Below, piece by piece: positions 23,201-34,100 of a stretch of DNA of 64,000 nt. The first letter of the stretch is position 1. Each line of letters begins with the position of its first letter. The DNA is taken from positions 13,748,157 through 13,812,156 of the forward strand of contig OU015566.1 of the NCBI GenBank assembly GCA_907165135.1. Reading direction: 5' to 3'. The position numbers and the translations under genes are program-made. The notes under the pieces were generated by a model. The model worked only from the letters and a program-made list of their open reading frames with translations, made no database searches and was not told the origin of the DNA. Source of the DNA: Oikopleura dioica (Eukaryota > Chordata > Appendicularia > Copelata > Oikopleuridae).

Positions 23201-24412
23201 TCCTGTCAACAGGATCCCGCAGCATGTTCAGCATTTGCTCGCTGTTGCCGTACACTTGTGTCAAATCCAAGAAGCTCGAGAGTTGATTAATTTGTTCCTT
23301 TGTCAATTGCGGCGGGTTACCTCTGAAGAAAACAGAAACAAAATAGACAGGGCAACACGCGATTAATCAACTTTACCTTGCCTCGAGTGTTCCAACGGAC
23401 TTGACGATGAAGGAACAGGCAAACATCTGAATGACAGGGTCGGTTCGGCCAAGATCGTTGCGACTGTGGGAGATGTTGTCACAAACGTCAGTTCGTCGAC
23501 AGTCGCAAGGATCAGGTCCCGATCCGGCGACATCGGGAGTTTGAATGCTTCCGTGAGTGACGAACTGACCAAAATCGACCATCAATCGGCTTCGCTCGGG
23601 ATTCGGGATGACTCGTCTCTCTCCGCCTTGTTCTTGCATCAAAAGGGAGATCTTTCGCGGCTGGGGAAGCGGCTGACCATTGTCAAAACAACGAGTCGAA
23701 TCTCGATTGTTACAGTAGTTTGCCGGAGTCAAGCGGACGTAACTGTCGAGGACTTTTCCGAAGTTCTCGGGGTGGTTGCAGCTTCCATCGAGGGAGTAGA
23801 TTCTCTCGTCGCAAAGTCCTTCTGTTCGGGTAGATGGGGCATTGATGAAGCTCTGTTGGTGGTTGAAAATTAACGCTCATCGTTGATATCAAAGTAAAGT
23901 GCAGATTCAACCAGTCCTTGGCAGTAGCAGCAGCCTGAAAAATCTCAAAATCAGACCTTGCGCTTCCAAATGGATTATCAATTTCATCTTGGGTCATCTG
24001 TCTCAAGAATCCTTCAACAAACTGCTCGGTCTGCAACAGACTGTTTCTAGCGTTGCTATCGAGGCTAGCCCGACGAACGATTCTATGAGCGGCGGAAATC
24101 GTGTCCATTGGATTTTGGTCGCTCGGAAAGTCAGGTACATCGAGCCAATCGCTAGTGAGTTGGTTAGGCTTTAGACAAGACGTGGCTAGATTCTATGAAT
24201 TATCTATTTACGTCAAATTGGCGAAAGAAGGGATGAAGTCTCCATCTTCCAGACCTTCCGTGATTGCGCCCTGTTGTGAGATCCCGTCTGTTGGCCTCAG
24301 AGACGAATCTCTTTGGGCATTCGCACCTAAAGATTATTCTCTTTACTATCTCTTTTATAATTTGTGAAAATCAAAAACCTAAAAAGACGGAAAACGCCGC
24401 GAAGAGCTTCAT
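20254..24412 (-). CDS. Secreted animal haem peroxidase with poly-Thr linker and Cys-rich tail
   Basis: About 1162 aa in ten exons that keep phase throughout: 24412-24379, 24326-24212, 24151-23912, 23850-23377, 23322-23118, 22967-22592, 22547-22200, 22053-21880, 21835-20520, 20460-20254. Signal peptide MKLFAAFSVFLGANAQ. The peroxidase domain has the distal region FGQFVTHGSIQTPD, the catalytic Arg in FARFHN, the proximal His in LFRWGHS and IMRGRDHGLAGYG. By comparison with myeloperoxidase, the distal His, Arg and proximal His are present. The Asp and Glu that bind haem covalently are Thr and Phe, and the calcium Asp after the distal His is Gly. A Thr/Ser tract of about 165 residues (mucin-like, probably O-glycosylated) follows, then Cys-rich modules (CRVKCNPGF) resembling sushi repeats. 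Introns 5 and 9 need GA donors. Whether it is an active peroxidase is uncertain. Confidence 0.9.
21024..21526 (-). repeat. Trinucleotide repeat coding poly-threonine
   Basis: About 500 bp of ACN codons on the minus strand (GTNGTN on plus), with scattered Ser codons, in frame within the peroxidase gene. Likely length-variable between individuals. Confidence 0.9.
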
Positions 24413-24451
24413 GGCGCGAGGGAAGGACTGGAATCCAGGACCTGGCGGCCG

Positions 24452-24458
24452 CTTTATA
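24452..24458 (-). promoter_or_regulatory. TATA box of the peroxidase gene
   Basis: TATAAAG on the minus strand, 40 bp upstream of the peroxidase start codon. Confidence 0.5.
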
Positions 24459-26686
24459 TTGCATAAAATGTCAAATCACGTACAACCTTTTCAGAAATAT
24501 TAAGCGATTTGCATGGCATCACAATGTTCTGATTAAAGAGGACATTGAATTTTCTTTGGAAGCAGAACAAGATCCTCCACAACATTTGGTCAATAAGAGT
24601 AGATGAAAGTAATTTTTTTGAGGTGAAATCAAGGAAGAGTACCATGTTTTTCCTTTTAGTTTTTCATCGAGAGTGAACTGAGCAATGAAAAACTTCACCC
24701 TCTGTTCTAAGTCGACAAAGCTTGTTTCTCAAATAAAGCAGTTCGGAAGATACATAAAGCCGTACGTTTTTTCATGAGCGATTATTTGATGAGCGCCTTC
24801 TTCGCAATTTTTGTTCTTTTCAGTAAAAAGAGAAGGAAAGAAGACTGACAGTCAGAGAAGTAATTAATTCGCTATAAAATTAAGTGGTGTCAAGTGATGA
24901 GCTTTGGAATCATTCTCAGACTCTGATGTAGTGGACTTGAGCTCATCGATCTCAATTCTTAATGGCCGGATTGGACAGAGGCGGCCAATTTCATTGAACT
25001 CTTAAAATACACCTTTTGCATGCCTTGTTTTACCGCTGAGAATAAGCATAGTGACACCCTTAGTAAATTTCACAGAATAAAAAGTTAAATATTTATCTTC
25101 CTAGAGAGGCCAGAATTTTCAATTTCGTAAAATTCTAGAGCCTCAAAAATAGTAGATCAAAGTTCAAGCGGCCCAAATTGTCTGTGTCAAAAGTGAAAAA
25201 CAACTGTTATTGTAACTGTAGTCATCATTCATGAACTTTGAAACATCTTGCGTCTGAACTTTGAGTGCGAGGTCGGACCGGTCAAAGTGTTAAGTATCCA
25301 TTCAGTCAGCTAGCATAACAAGAAGTGAGCTCTCCCTGTCTACAGATTGGGATGGTTAGTCTCCCACCTCGAGGAAAAGAGTCAATAATTCAAAAAAAAT
25401 AGAGAGCGGAGCCGCCAAAAAGCGCCGCAAAAGAAGCAATAGAGCAAATTGTGGATGGATGAAGGTCAGGAGAAGAGGTCGACGCATTTCGACTAATTAG
25501 TGTCAGAATAAAGTGAGATTGAACTCTCGAGGGAATCGCCAGTGCTCGTTCAACGAGCATTTGAACCTCGAAAGAGGTGCAAATCCAACGAAAATCGCGC
25601 GTTTTCAAGAAAAAAAGAGAAAGAAAATAAGGGCCTACCCACGGAAAATGGCGCGTTTTTTCGACAAAAATTTTCATCATTTTTTTCGAGGTCGCGTATT
25701 ATTGACTTTCATAGAGCCTTCCAAGTCGCTTTTTATTTGCGATTCAAGTTGAAAATATTTACACAGGAAGTTGAGCGAGCTGTTTTCGAAGCTGACCCCA
25801 GATCAAATAACTCGGATTATCTCCGCCCAGGACCGAAAGTACCTCCTTGGGGCAGAATGCTTTGCACCTTTCTGACCACAGACTTAGACTTTTGTTCAAA
25901 AGAAGATGATTTTCCACTGATCTTTTTCATCAAAAAAAAAAGTCGGAAAAAACGAAATAGAGAGAAAAATTCTAACTAAACCTCATTGAAATTTGTCACG
26001 TGACTGATTTCTTGCCGTCTCAGATTCAGACAAATCAGAATACTGTACTTTCTAATAGATGAAAATTTGTACCAAAATTTCAGCCAAAAATTCTCTTGAA
26101 ATTCGTCTTTCGCGCTAGAATTTTGGCCAAAAATGGCAAATAAGGGTGTCAACAAGCTAAGCCCCTTCTTTTCACGAGCCAAAAATCACGGAAAAATTAC
26201 CCTGATTTTCCACTGAGCTTTAGACAACCAACTCGTGAGTGTTTTTACGAACTGTCTAAAAGCCCTCGCTCAGCTTAGCGCTCCTTTCTTTATCAGCTTT
26301 TTCAGATCTAAGCTCGTCCCCCCGCCGAGTCTCCAAGAAAGAGAGAGAGAGAACGGTCAGAAAGTTCAAAAACGGCGGCTTAAAAGTTTATATTCACCAC
26401 GATTTTTTTTGTTTTTGGACCGGGGCCAGAAGGGATGGGGCGATTTTCTTTTGTTTGAAAAGGAGTTAGAAAGTTTCTTAAACAAAAAGTTCAAGGCTTA
26501 TTGCTCGCTTTTTATTTAAAAATTTAGAGAATTCAACAAAAATTGTCAAAATTAAAGGTCCTAAATTGTCAATTGCAATTCGAAAGTAGAGTCCAAGATT
26601 GTTGATCGTCCCTTTTCAATCACCAAAAAATGAACTACTGTAACTTGGTCAAAAGAAGCTTCGAAACTGAATAAGCAATCACGGGA

Positions 26687-26920
26687 AAGGCTGATATTTA
26701 CAGTCACAAAACCTCCCACGAATAAATTATGATTTCAATGAATTTTGAAAAAAATCTTTTGTTTTTCTTTCTTCCAATTTCGCCCCTTTCACAAATTCGT
26801 CCTTTGATTAAGGCTGATATTTACGGTCACAAAACTTCTGATGAATAAGTCATGGTTTGAATGGATTTTGTCGTTTTTTCTTCAAATTTCGCCCATTTCA
26901 AAAAATCATCTTTTGGTGGC
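26687..26920. repeat. Imperfect direct repeat, period about 123 bp
   Basis: GGCTGATATTTAC(A/G)GTCACAAAAC occurs at 26689 and again at 26812. Each copy is followed by similar sequence (GATGAATAA, then CGCCC.TTTCA). Confidence 0.7.
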
Positions 26921-28262
26921 GCTCCGATTTTTTGCCGGACCGCCGAACCCGAGTTCGTCGAAAAATAGACACGTTCTTCGGTGAACTTTTCCACTTTCTT
27001 TGAACGAAATAATCGGCCCATATTTAGGCCATATTTGGAGAAGTGTTTGTTTCACGCCCGTTTCTCTTCTTTTTGTAGCGTCCCAAATTGGGACTCTCTC
27101 TCTCTTCGAGAGTTTAACACGCCCGGGCTGAGAGTTCATAGCGAAAGAGAGAAAAGAGAGAAGAGAGAAAGAGGAGCCATGACGGCTAATTTTTATCTGA
27201 ATCTCCGGTCCGGGCACCGGGTTTGATCTGGAACGCCCAAAACCAGAAAGCATCAATCCATCATTTTTTGCGATAAAAGAGAAGGTACCTCATTTCTTAT
27301 TTATAAGGGAAAAACGACTGATGCATGAGGAGTCTACATAAAAAGTAGAGAATGTAAAAATCGCTCAACTGTAAAAATATCCTAACTGAAGCGCCAAGAG
27401 TACCAACTTCGTAGGCGTTTCCTCTTTTTAAAAAAATATCATAAGGCCAAGCACCTTTTCAAAGCTTCAGAACCTGTTTCCTGAAGAGAAAGGTAACAAC
27501 TTTTTGCACATCAGAAAAAGCTAGAAATAATAGATATCTCTAGAAACATACTATTGTTATTGAAAAAATGACCGTACTAGTTGAACAGTTCAAGTTAGAA
27601 GATTTTTTTAGAGAATCATCATGTCATATTTTCATCTTTACGGATGCCTCCCGATTCCAAGAGATTTGAGGTAACCGCTACTAACAAGCTTTTTTTACTA
27701 TTGCCTTTCAATTATTGAATTGTTGGGTCGGTCCGAGAATTCGAATTATTTTGCCCGAATTATTTTGCCCGGAGAGCTGGGATTGCTGCTATCTAAGGTC
27801 ATTTTGAAAAAAGGAGGATTTGAAATGAAAAAAAAGCTTGAACGAATTTTCACAAAATTACTGTAAAAAGGAAAAAATTGTAGTGAACATAATGATGAAC
27901 TGAATGATTTGTGAATTGAACTAGAAAAACCTTGTGGAGAAGAAAAAAATGATGTAAGCTTATTTTTACAAAAACAATGTTTGCGTTATTTTTGATGCAC
28001 TCATTTACTACTTGAAGCCTGAACTCTGCGTAAAATCTAGACACCACAAATGTTTATAAGAAAACATGTTTTTGCTTGGGGTAAATGGGCTATTTACTTG
28101 CTGTCTGGCTTTTTTTTGGCCTTTTTCGTTGAATTTTGCCGGAGTGAGAATATTTCCTATGCGTTTTTTATTTGTATATTATCACCCACGTATAGAATAA
28201 CTGATAAAAGCCCGGAGGGCAGGACGAATTAGCCCTCAAGCGCGTGTTTTTCTCATTTTTTC

Positions 28263-28338
28263 TTAACCCTTTTTTATTACCCTTAACTTTCGAACGCGTT
28301 TGTCAACGAGTAGGCCATTTTTGCGCGAAGGGGTTAAA
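28263..28338. repeat. Short foldback with TTAACCC ends
   Basis: TTAACCCTTTT at the left and AAGGGGTTAA at the right, with the inner CGAACGCG and GCGCGAA partly complementary. Confidence 0.5.
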
Positions 28339-29707
28339 AAGCAAGGGCAAAATTGACATGCCCTCGGGCGAGTTCGCCTGTTCTCATTAATTTTAGCCGT
28401 GTAAGTGGCTCATTAGCCAATTATCTCGTTAGCAAAGTTCATGTTTTGGAAGGAAAGATCTGGAGTGACGTATTTTTGGGATGGAATCATTGTCAAGGCG
28501 CCCCATGTTTTCGAGCTTTAGTTCTTGGGACCACCCGTCGAGCTTTCAAGCGCCACCCTTCATCATTCAGAGATCAACAAGCTTGAACTCACTTTTTTCA
28601 AAAAGATCTGAAAGAAAGGAACTTTTCAATAAGAGAAAAATCAGCATAGAAAGAAAGGTATTTCCTCCCAACCCACTTCCTGTAATAACAAAAAGAACTC
28701 CCCAGTAGTGTGGTACTGAGTTGAAGCTAGCATTTTTTCTTCAATTTTTACTTCCGGTCGAGTTAATTTTTTCATCGTGAATTTCGAATGATTTCTGATG
28801 AATAAGATTTTTAAATAACGATCGGACGATTTTCATATCGCGCCATCAGGTAGCCAGAGCTTTAAGAGTTCGACGCTGCTAAATTAAGGGTGTCGCTTCG
28901 TTAATTTAAAAATTCGCCTCTACTGTCAATATTTAACCAACAAAGTTGAAAATTTCAACTTGAAATTATTGATTGCTTTCTTAGACATTGAGTAATATTG
29001 ACGTAAGAATACATAAAAAAAGAGTCTGAGAGTCAAAACAGGGCTGTTTTAAGAGTGTCGCGATAATTAAATTAAATTCGTTTTGAATATTTCTGTCTAC
29101 CATCAAAATGGTGGTCTAGTAGGTTATAGACAGTTCTTTATTTTGAGTTCCAGTAATTTTGACCTTTGAAAGCTGGAAACTCAGAATTGCCAATTGAGTA
29201 GTTCAGCGTGGAGCTATTCGCGCGTGTCATTTGTCACCTGACGTCGCCAGAGAGCCAGGCTCATCCGTGTGACTGGCTTTCTATTAGAGGGAATAAAGAA
29301 CGTCGAAGAGCACAACAAGAGCTGAACTGGCCCCGAGGGCGGTTGAGCTACCCGCAGTCGGTAAACTGTCACAAAAATAGGAGCCTTGTTAGAGATAACG
29401 ACACCCGACAAAACCTCCGGCCCATGCTACTTGTCCCCATGAACTTTTTGCCGGATGCTTTGGCGATCCTTTTCTAGGAGCCTCACTTTTTCGAAGAGAG
29501 AGTAACAGCTCTGCTCTCCGTCGAGAATAATTAACGAGCGCCCTACTAGCCACCACCTAAGAGAGGTCACCTCAGAAAAAGAATAAGAGAAGATAGATCC
29601 AGATTCAGACCAAAGAAAGAAAGAAAAAGAGAGCGTTAAACAACGAAAGGAAAAAAAGAATCGCCAAAGAAAAAGACTGAAAACATAGAGGTGAAAGCAA
29701 GCTTCCT

Positions 29708-29822
29708 AGAAACTCCCAAAAAAGCCCGAAAAAAGGCCCAAAACCGACCCACAAACCGACCCGAAAATCGACCGAAAAACCGACCCAAAAACCGACCAAA
29801 ACGACCCAAAGTCCCAAAAGAT
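29708..29822. repeat. ACCGACCC tandem repeat
   Basis: Six or more units related to ACCGACC(C/G)AAAA in about 115 bp. Confidence 0.75.
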
Positions 29823-31190
29823 CACGAGGGGGGAAAATAAGGGGCGCACCCGGTTAACCTTTTTTCCCTTCTTTCTTCATAGCTAACGGGACTAGGAAAG
29901 AAGAAAAAGAAAAAAAGTGAGGGTTGAACTTTTTGAAACCACTTTTTCGAACTCCTTCATTTTCTAGCGCTTCGCCCTTCGCGATGGTGTTTTTGAGTTG
30001 AGGATTTTCTGTGCCTTCGGGCCGAACAAACCAATTCTGCGAAGAAATATCGCCTCATCCCTTCTCAATCCCAGCCGGCCTGAGCTTTATTTACACATTT
30101 TTATTTTACTTCAAATAATTTTTCAGCAAAAAAAAAAGAGAAGAAAAACTAAAGTTCAAGCTGTTTTTTCAAGTTCACTCTTTTTGAGAGTAGTTTTTCT
30201 TGATTCAGTGAGCCACTGACTCAGCTAACTGCATAAATGTTAATCTGCAGTAGGGAAAATAGAGAGAAACTTGCGAGAGCCACTTGCTGGAGCTCAAGAG
30301 AAAGAGAGAGAGAAGGAGAGCGGGTGAGTCTCCGCGCCTGGATGAACTTTTCCCTCTCTCTTGAACTTTTTTGTTTAGTCTCTCGCTTTCTCGCTTTTCA
30401 AATTGGCCCTCGCCTTTTATTTTTTCTGTTTTCTGAGCTGGCTCACTGAATGAAGAAAGAGAGGACCCTTTTTAGAAAGAAAAAGAGCAGCAGTCCTTTT
30501 TTTGCGAAAATAATTGAGATTTTGAACTAAAAGAGGATTTTCATTGAGAGATAGAAAAAAATAAATTTTATTCTTTTTATCAGTCGACAATCGTGTCTGG
30601 GGGGCCTTGAGTGCGTGGCTATTCTTTCTCGAACCCGGCAAAAATGAGCCAGTCAGACGTAACCCCCCTCGAGAAAGTTTACCTCTTGCCTACGGGTAGG
30701 GCCCGGAAATTCAGAAATTCAGAGAACGCCCACGCTTTTTTGGCTTTTTCTCCAGAGAGAATTTAAAAACTAGCCAATCGAGGAGAAAAAGAAGACAACA
30801 GCAAAAATTCTAGCTTTTTTTTCAATAAAAAAGGGTCGATTTTAACCATTTTTTTTTTGACAAAAAATCTAGAATTTTCACTTTTGTTCTCTTTTTTTTT
30901 CATAAAAGAAAGATTTTATTAAAAAAAAGTGATTGAAATCAACCTGAAACTGGTTTGACTTCAACCACTTTTTATTAAAAATAAAAAATCTTGAAAGTTC
31001 ATCAACTCTTGATGTGTGAAAGCGCCGCCCTAAAGACGCCGGTTTAATTGATTTCGATAAAACTTGCCGTAACAGGCTTGCTGAAGGGCCATTATAAAAA
31101 CGTTTATTTAACTATTTTTTATGTTCACTTTCTCTCCTTTCAAAAACGCGCCTTGAAGAAAACGAAAAACTAAAGAGATGATTTTATAGA

Positions 31191-34100
31191 ATGGAATCGT
31201 CGGCTCTTATCCCAAATCTTGGGGACCCAAGGAACTTTCCGCCAACTTCTTCTGCTTTGGTGAACTTCTCCTCCAATTCAGCACCGTCTCGGGAGAATCA
31301 GAGCAATTTTCGTCAGGTAAATCTTTCATTTTTTCAAAAAGCCAGCGTTTGACCAATCAGAAAGCGGGAAATCGACAATCTTGGACTATCTTTCCGAAGT
31401 TTTACCGACAATCTCGGAATATGTAGATCTGGGCTCGGAAACCTGTGTAGAAAACCTGACTCAGGCTCTGGAAAAGCTGAATTTTAGCTTTTTCAGGATC
31501 TGACTCAGGCTTTCTTCACAGGTTGTCAAGCCCAGATTCTAGTGTTGGCAATCTGCTCTGCGGTTTTCAATTCTAGGGTTACTCGCATAGAAATGATATT
31601 TGAAAAAGAATGTCATTAGGTTCCTTTTTTGGTTCTAATTTGCCTCCCCGGCGGGTCGTCAAAAACTCATCAAACTTCAAACTCAAGTCTCCTTGAGTCA
31701 GAAGCGCGTCCTTGCATATATAATATGCAAAAGCTATTAATATATAAATAGGGGATCTTGGCGCCTAGTCCTGCCATTCCAGGTCAATACCAGGAGATAC
31801 AATACGCGTCTCGCCCCGTTTTTTGACCGATTTAGAGGCAGAATTGTACTGTTATCATATTCATCCGCTTATGGGAGATGCGACATATAATTTTATCTCT
31901 ATCCCGGTAGAGTTTTGACATTTATATTATTAAGGGTGCCAACACGGATTCAAAGATAAGATCTTCGAAAGAAAGATCGCGCTTTCTTATTTATAAAAGC
32001 CATATTGTGTCGACACCCTTAATTATTTCATAACGTAAAACAAGGCCGAAATAAAGTTGATGATCTTCAGTACTGATAGATGTATAAAGAAGGGTACACC
32101 CTTAATCAAGTTCGCTATTGAAAAACAAATGGAAGAGATCTTCCTTATTTTATTCATAGAATGTCGAGAAACCTACGAAGAAGTCCCTTAAATTGTTGAT
32201 TTGCTAGACAAAAACCTCTTGCAAAGAAATTAAAACTAATTCTAGTGCCAAATCTGCTCGGATCAAGCGACTGGTCGCCATTTCGGAGTGCTCGCATGCG
32301 AAGGATGCAAGGGCTTCTTCCGGCGCAATATTCAAAAGAACGCCCGCTTCATTTGCTTTTACAACAATAAGTAAGTAGTTCACGGTGGCGGGTAGCCAGC
32401 AGGAGCTAAGCCCGATGGTTTTAGTTGCGACGTGTACGGAATAAAGAAACGCAAATGTTGCCAGAAATGCCGCATGGATCGATGCTTACAAGCAGGGATG
32501 AATCCAGCGCAAATTAAAAAGGAAAGGCGGTCGAAAGGTCAAAGCGACAGTGTCAATCAGCATCGCGGCTTTTCATTCAAGATCTTTCGGACCCTGACTC
32601 AGGATTCTACGTAAAGAATGACGCGTTTTAGTAGACTTTTCTCTCAAAATTTCGCTAGAAAGAAAGCGCCCTTGATTAGCGTCAATTATTAGCGTTATCG
32701 ATCCTTTATTTTTTAAAAATTAATAGTGATCCGGGTCCTCTTGAATTGCTCAAAGGAATGAACCCCTTTTGACCCTCTCGAACAGAATAACCCCACTCGA
32801 AAGAAGCCGCGAAACGAAAAGACGCCAGCTTCGAATCCGACGCCGAATCCAGCCACTGTGACGCTGAATCCAGTGCCGCGCCTTTCCTTCGACCCTGCCG
32901 CTGGTTTCGGCAGCTCGTAAGTTCATTTATTCGATTCCATTCGATAATTGAGTTCTGTAGCGCGCGTCACACAGATCTGCTGCTCGCAAGAAACAACCGA
33001 ACCCAATCGCCCAGTCCGTCCAACGAAGTTGAAACTAGCTACGAATCGACCATTTCTTCCCCTTCAAAACGCTCCTACAGTGCTGTCAGTCAAAAGGTAA
33101 AACGAAAAACCTTACTTTCAAGCGATAAAATAATAAGCCTCTGTCTGCCCGACAAAAGCTTCTGACAGGCCATAAGCCCGTCATAAAAAGTGAAGTTTAA
33201 TTAGTCTACCTCAAGAAAAACAAGCTCGAAAATAACCATCATCGCCGCGCTAACTTTACGGTATAATAACCATCGCACAACTACTACTATTAATAACTGC
33301 GTAACGAGTCTTCTGATCGACTTTAACAACTGGCTATAACCTTAAGAGCGACGCCAAGGTTATTGTTCCGGTCAATCAGGCGCCGTTACGTTTTTCTTCA
33401 TTGTATATTATATATACAGTATATATTACGATGGCTAATTATCACTATGAGGGAAAGCTTTTCTGGACGCCGAGGTCCCTGACTCAGGTTTCTACAGGGG
33501 CTGCTGAGCCCGAAAATTGGTTAACGACCTGAAAACCCACCTTGATTTTGAACTTTTCCCAATAAACTTTCCCATCTATTCGAGTTTGCGCTCGTAAACT
33601 GGGACTAACCTACCTTTCAGACTGGAGCCTCCTCGACAGGTACAGCTTCGACGCGCCCTTCCGTCATCAGGAAAGAGCACAACGGGCGCATCTGGATCAT
33701 CGACACCGAAACGAGCTCAGAAATCCTCGAGCGCGTGCACCACGCTTCCGATCTTGGCCTCAATCGCGGGGCGCACCGACCGCCAGCTTCGCTACCGCCC
33801 AGAAAGTGCTGGCTCTCCTCTTGGAACCAGCCACAGCGCATGGCAGGTATAGCTTTTATCTAATCATGTAACTCGTAAATCATCAGTGCTGTAATTTATG
33901 ATTCAATGACGCGTTTTTTGATTAGATTTTTATGCACTGTGAGTTTAAAATTAATACGAGGCCGAGTTGGAACGACAGCCATTATTTTACTGTAGCGTCA
34001 TTGTTCTCTGCATCAATAATTACTCGTCTGACAGGGCGTTCCAAACCGACATCGTCATTAGTTTTACCCTTCAAGGTTTCAGCAAGTCATTATCTTTGAA

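Larger units (their letters stand above)
24459..31190. other. Long intergenic region, no supported gene
   Basis: About 6.7 kb with no domain-bearing ORF. Holds copies of the ACACCCTTA motif (25048, 26139, 28881), a direct repeat (26687-26920), a TTAACCC foldback (28263-28338), an ACCGACCC simple repeat (29708-29822), purine-rich AGAGA tracts and a GC-rich island at 29208-29470. It probably includes the regulatory region of the nuclear receptor gene. Confidence 0.45.

Noticed and set aside
25542-25979. 145-aa plus-strand ORF
   Set aside because: Lys/Arg/Phe-rich low complexity in AT-rich DNA, no domain and no splice context.
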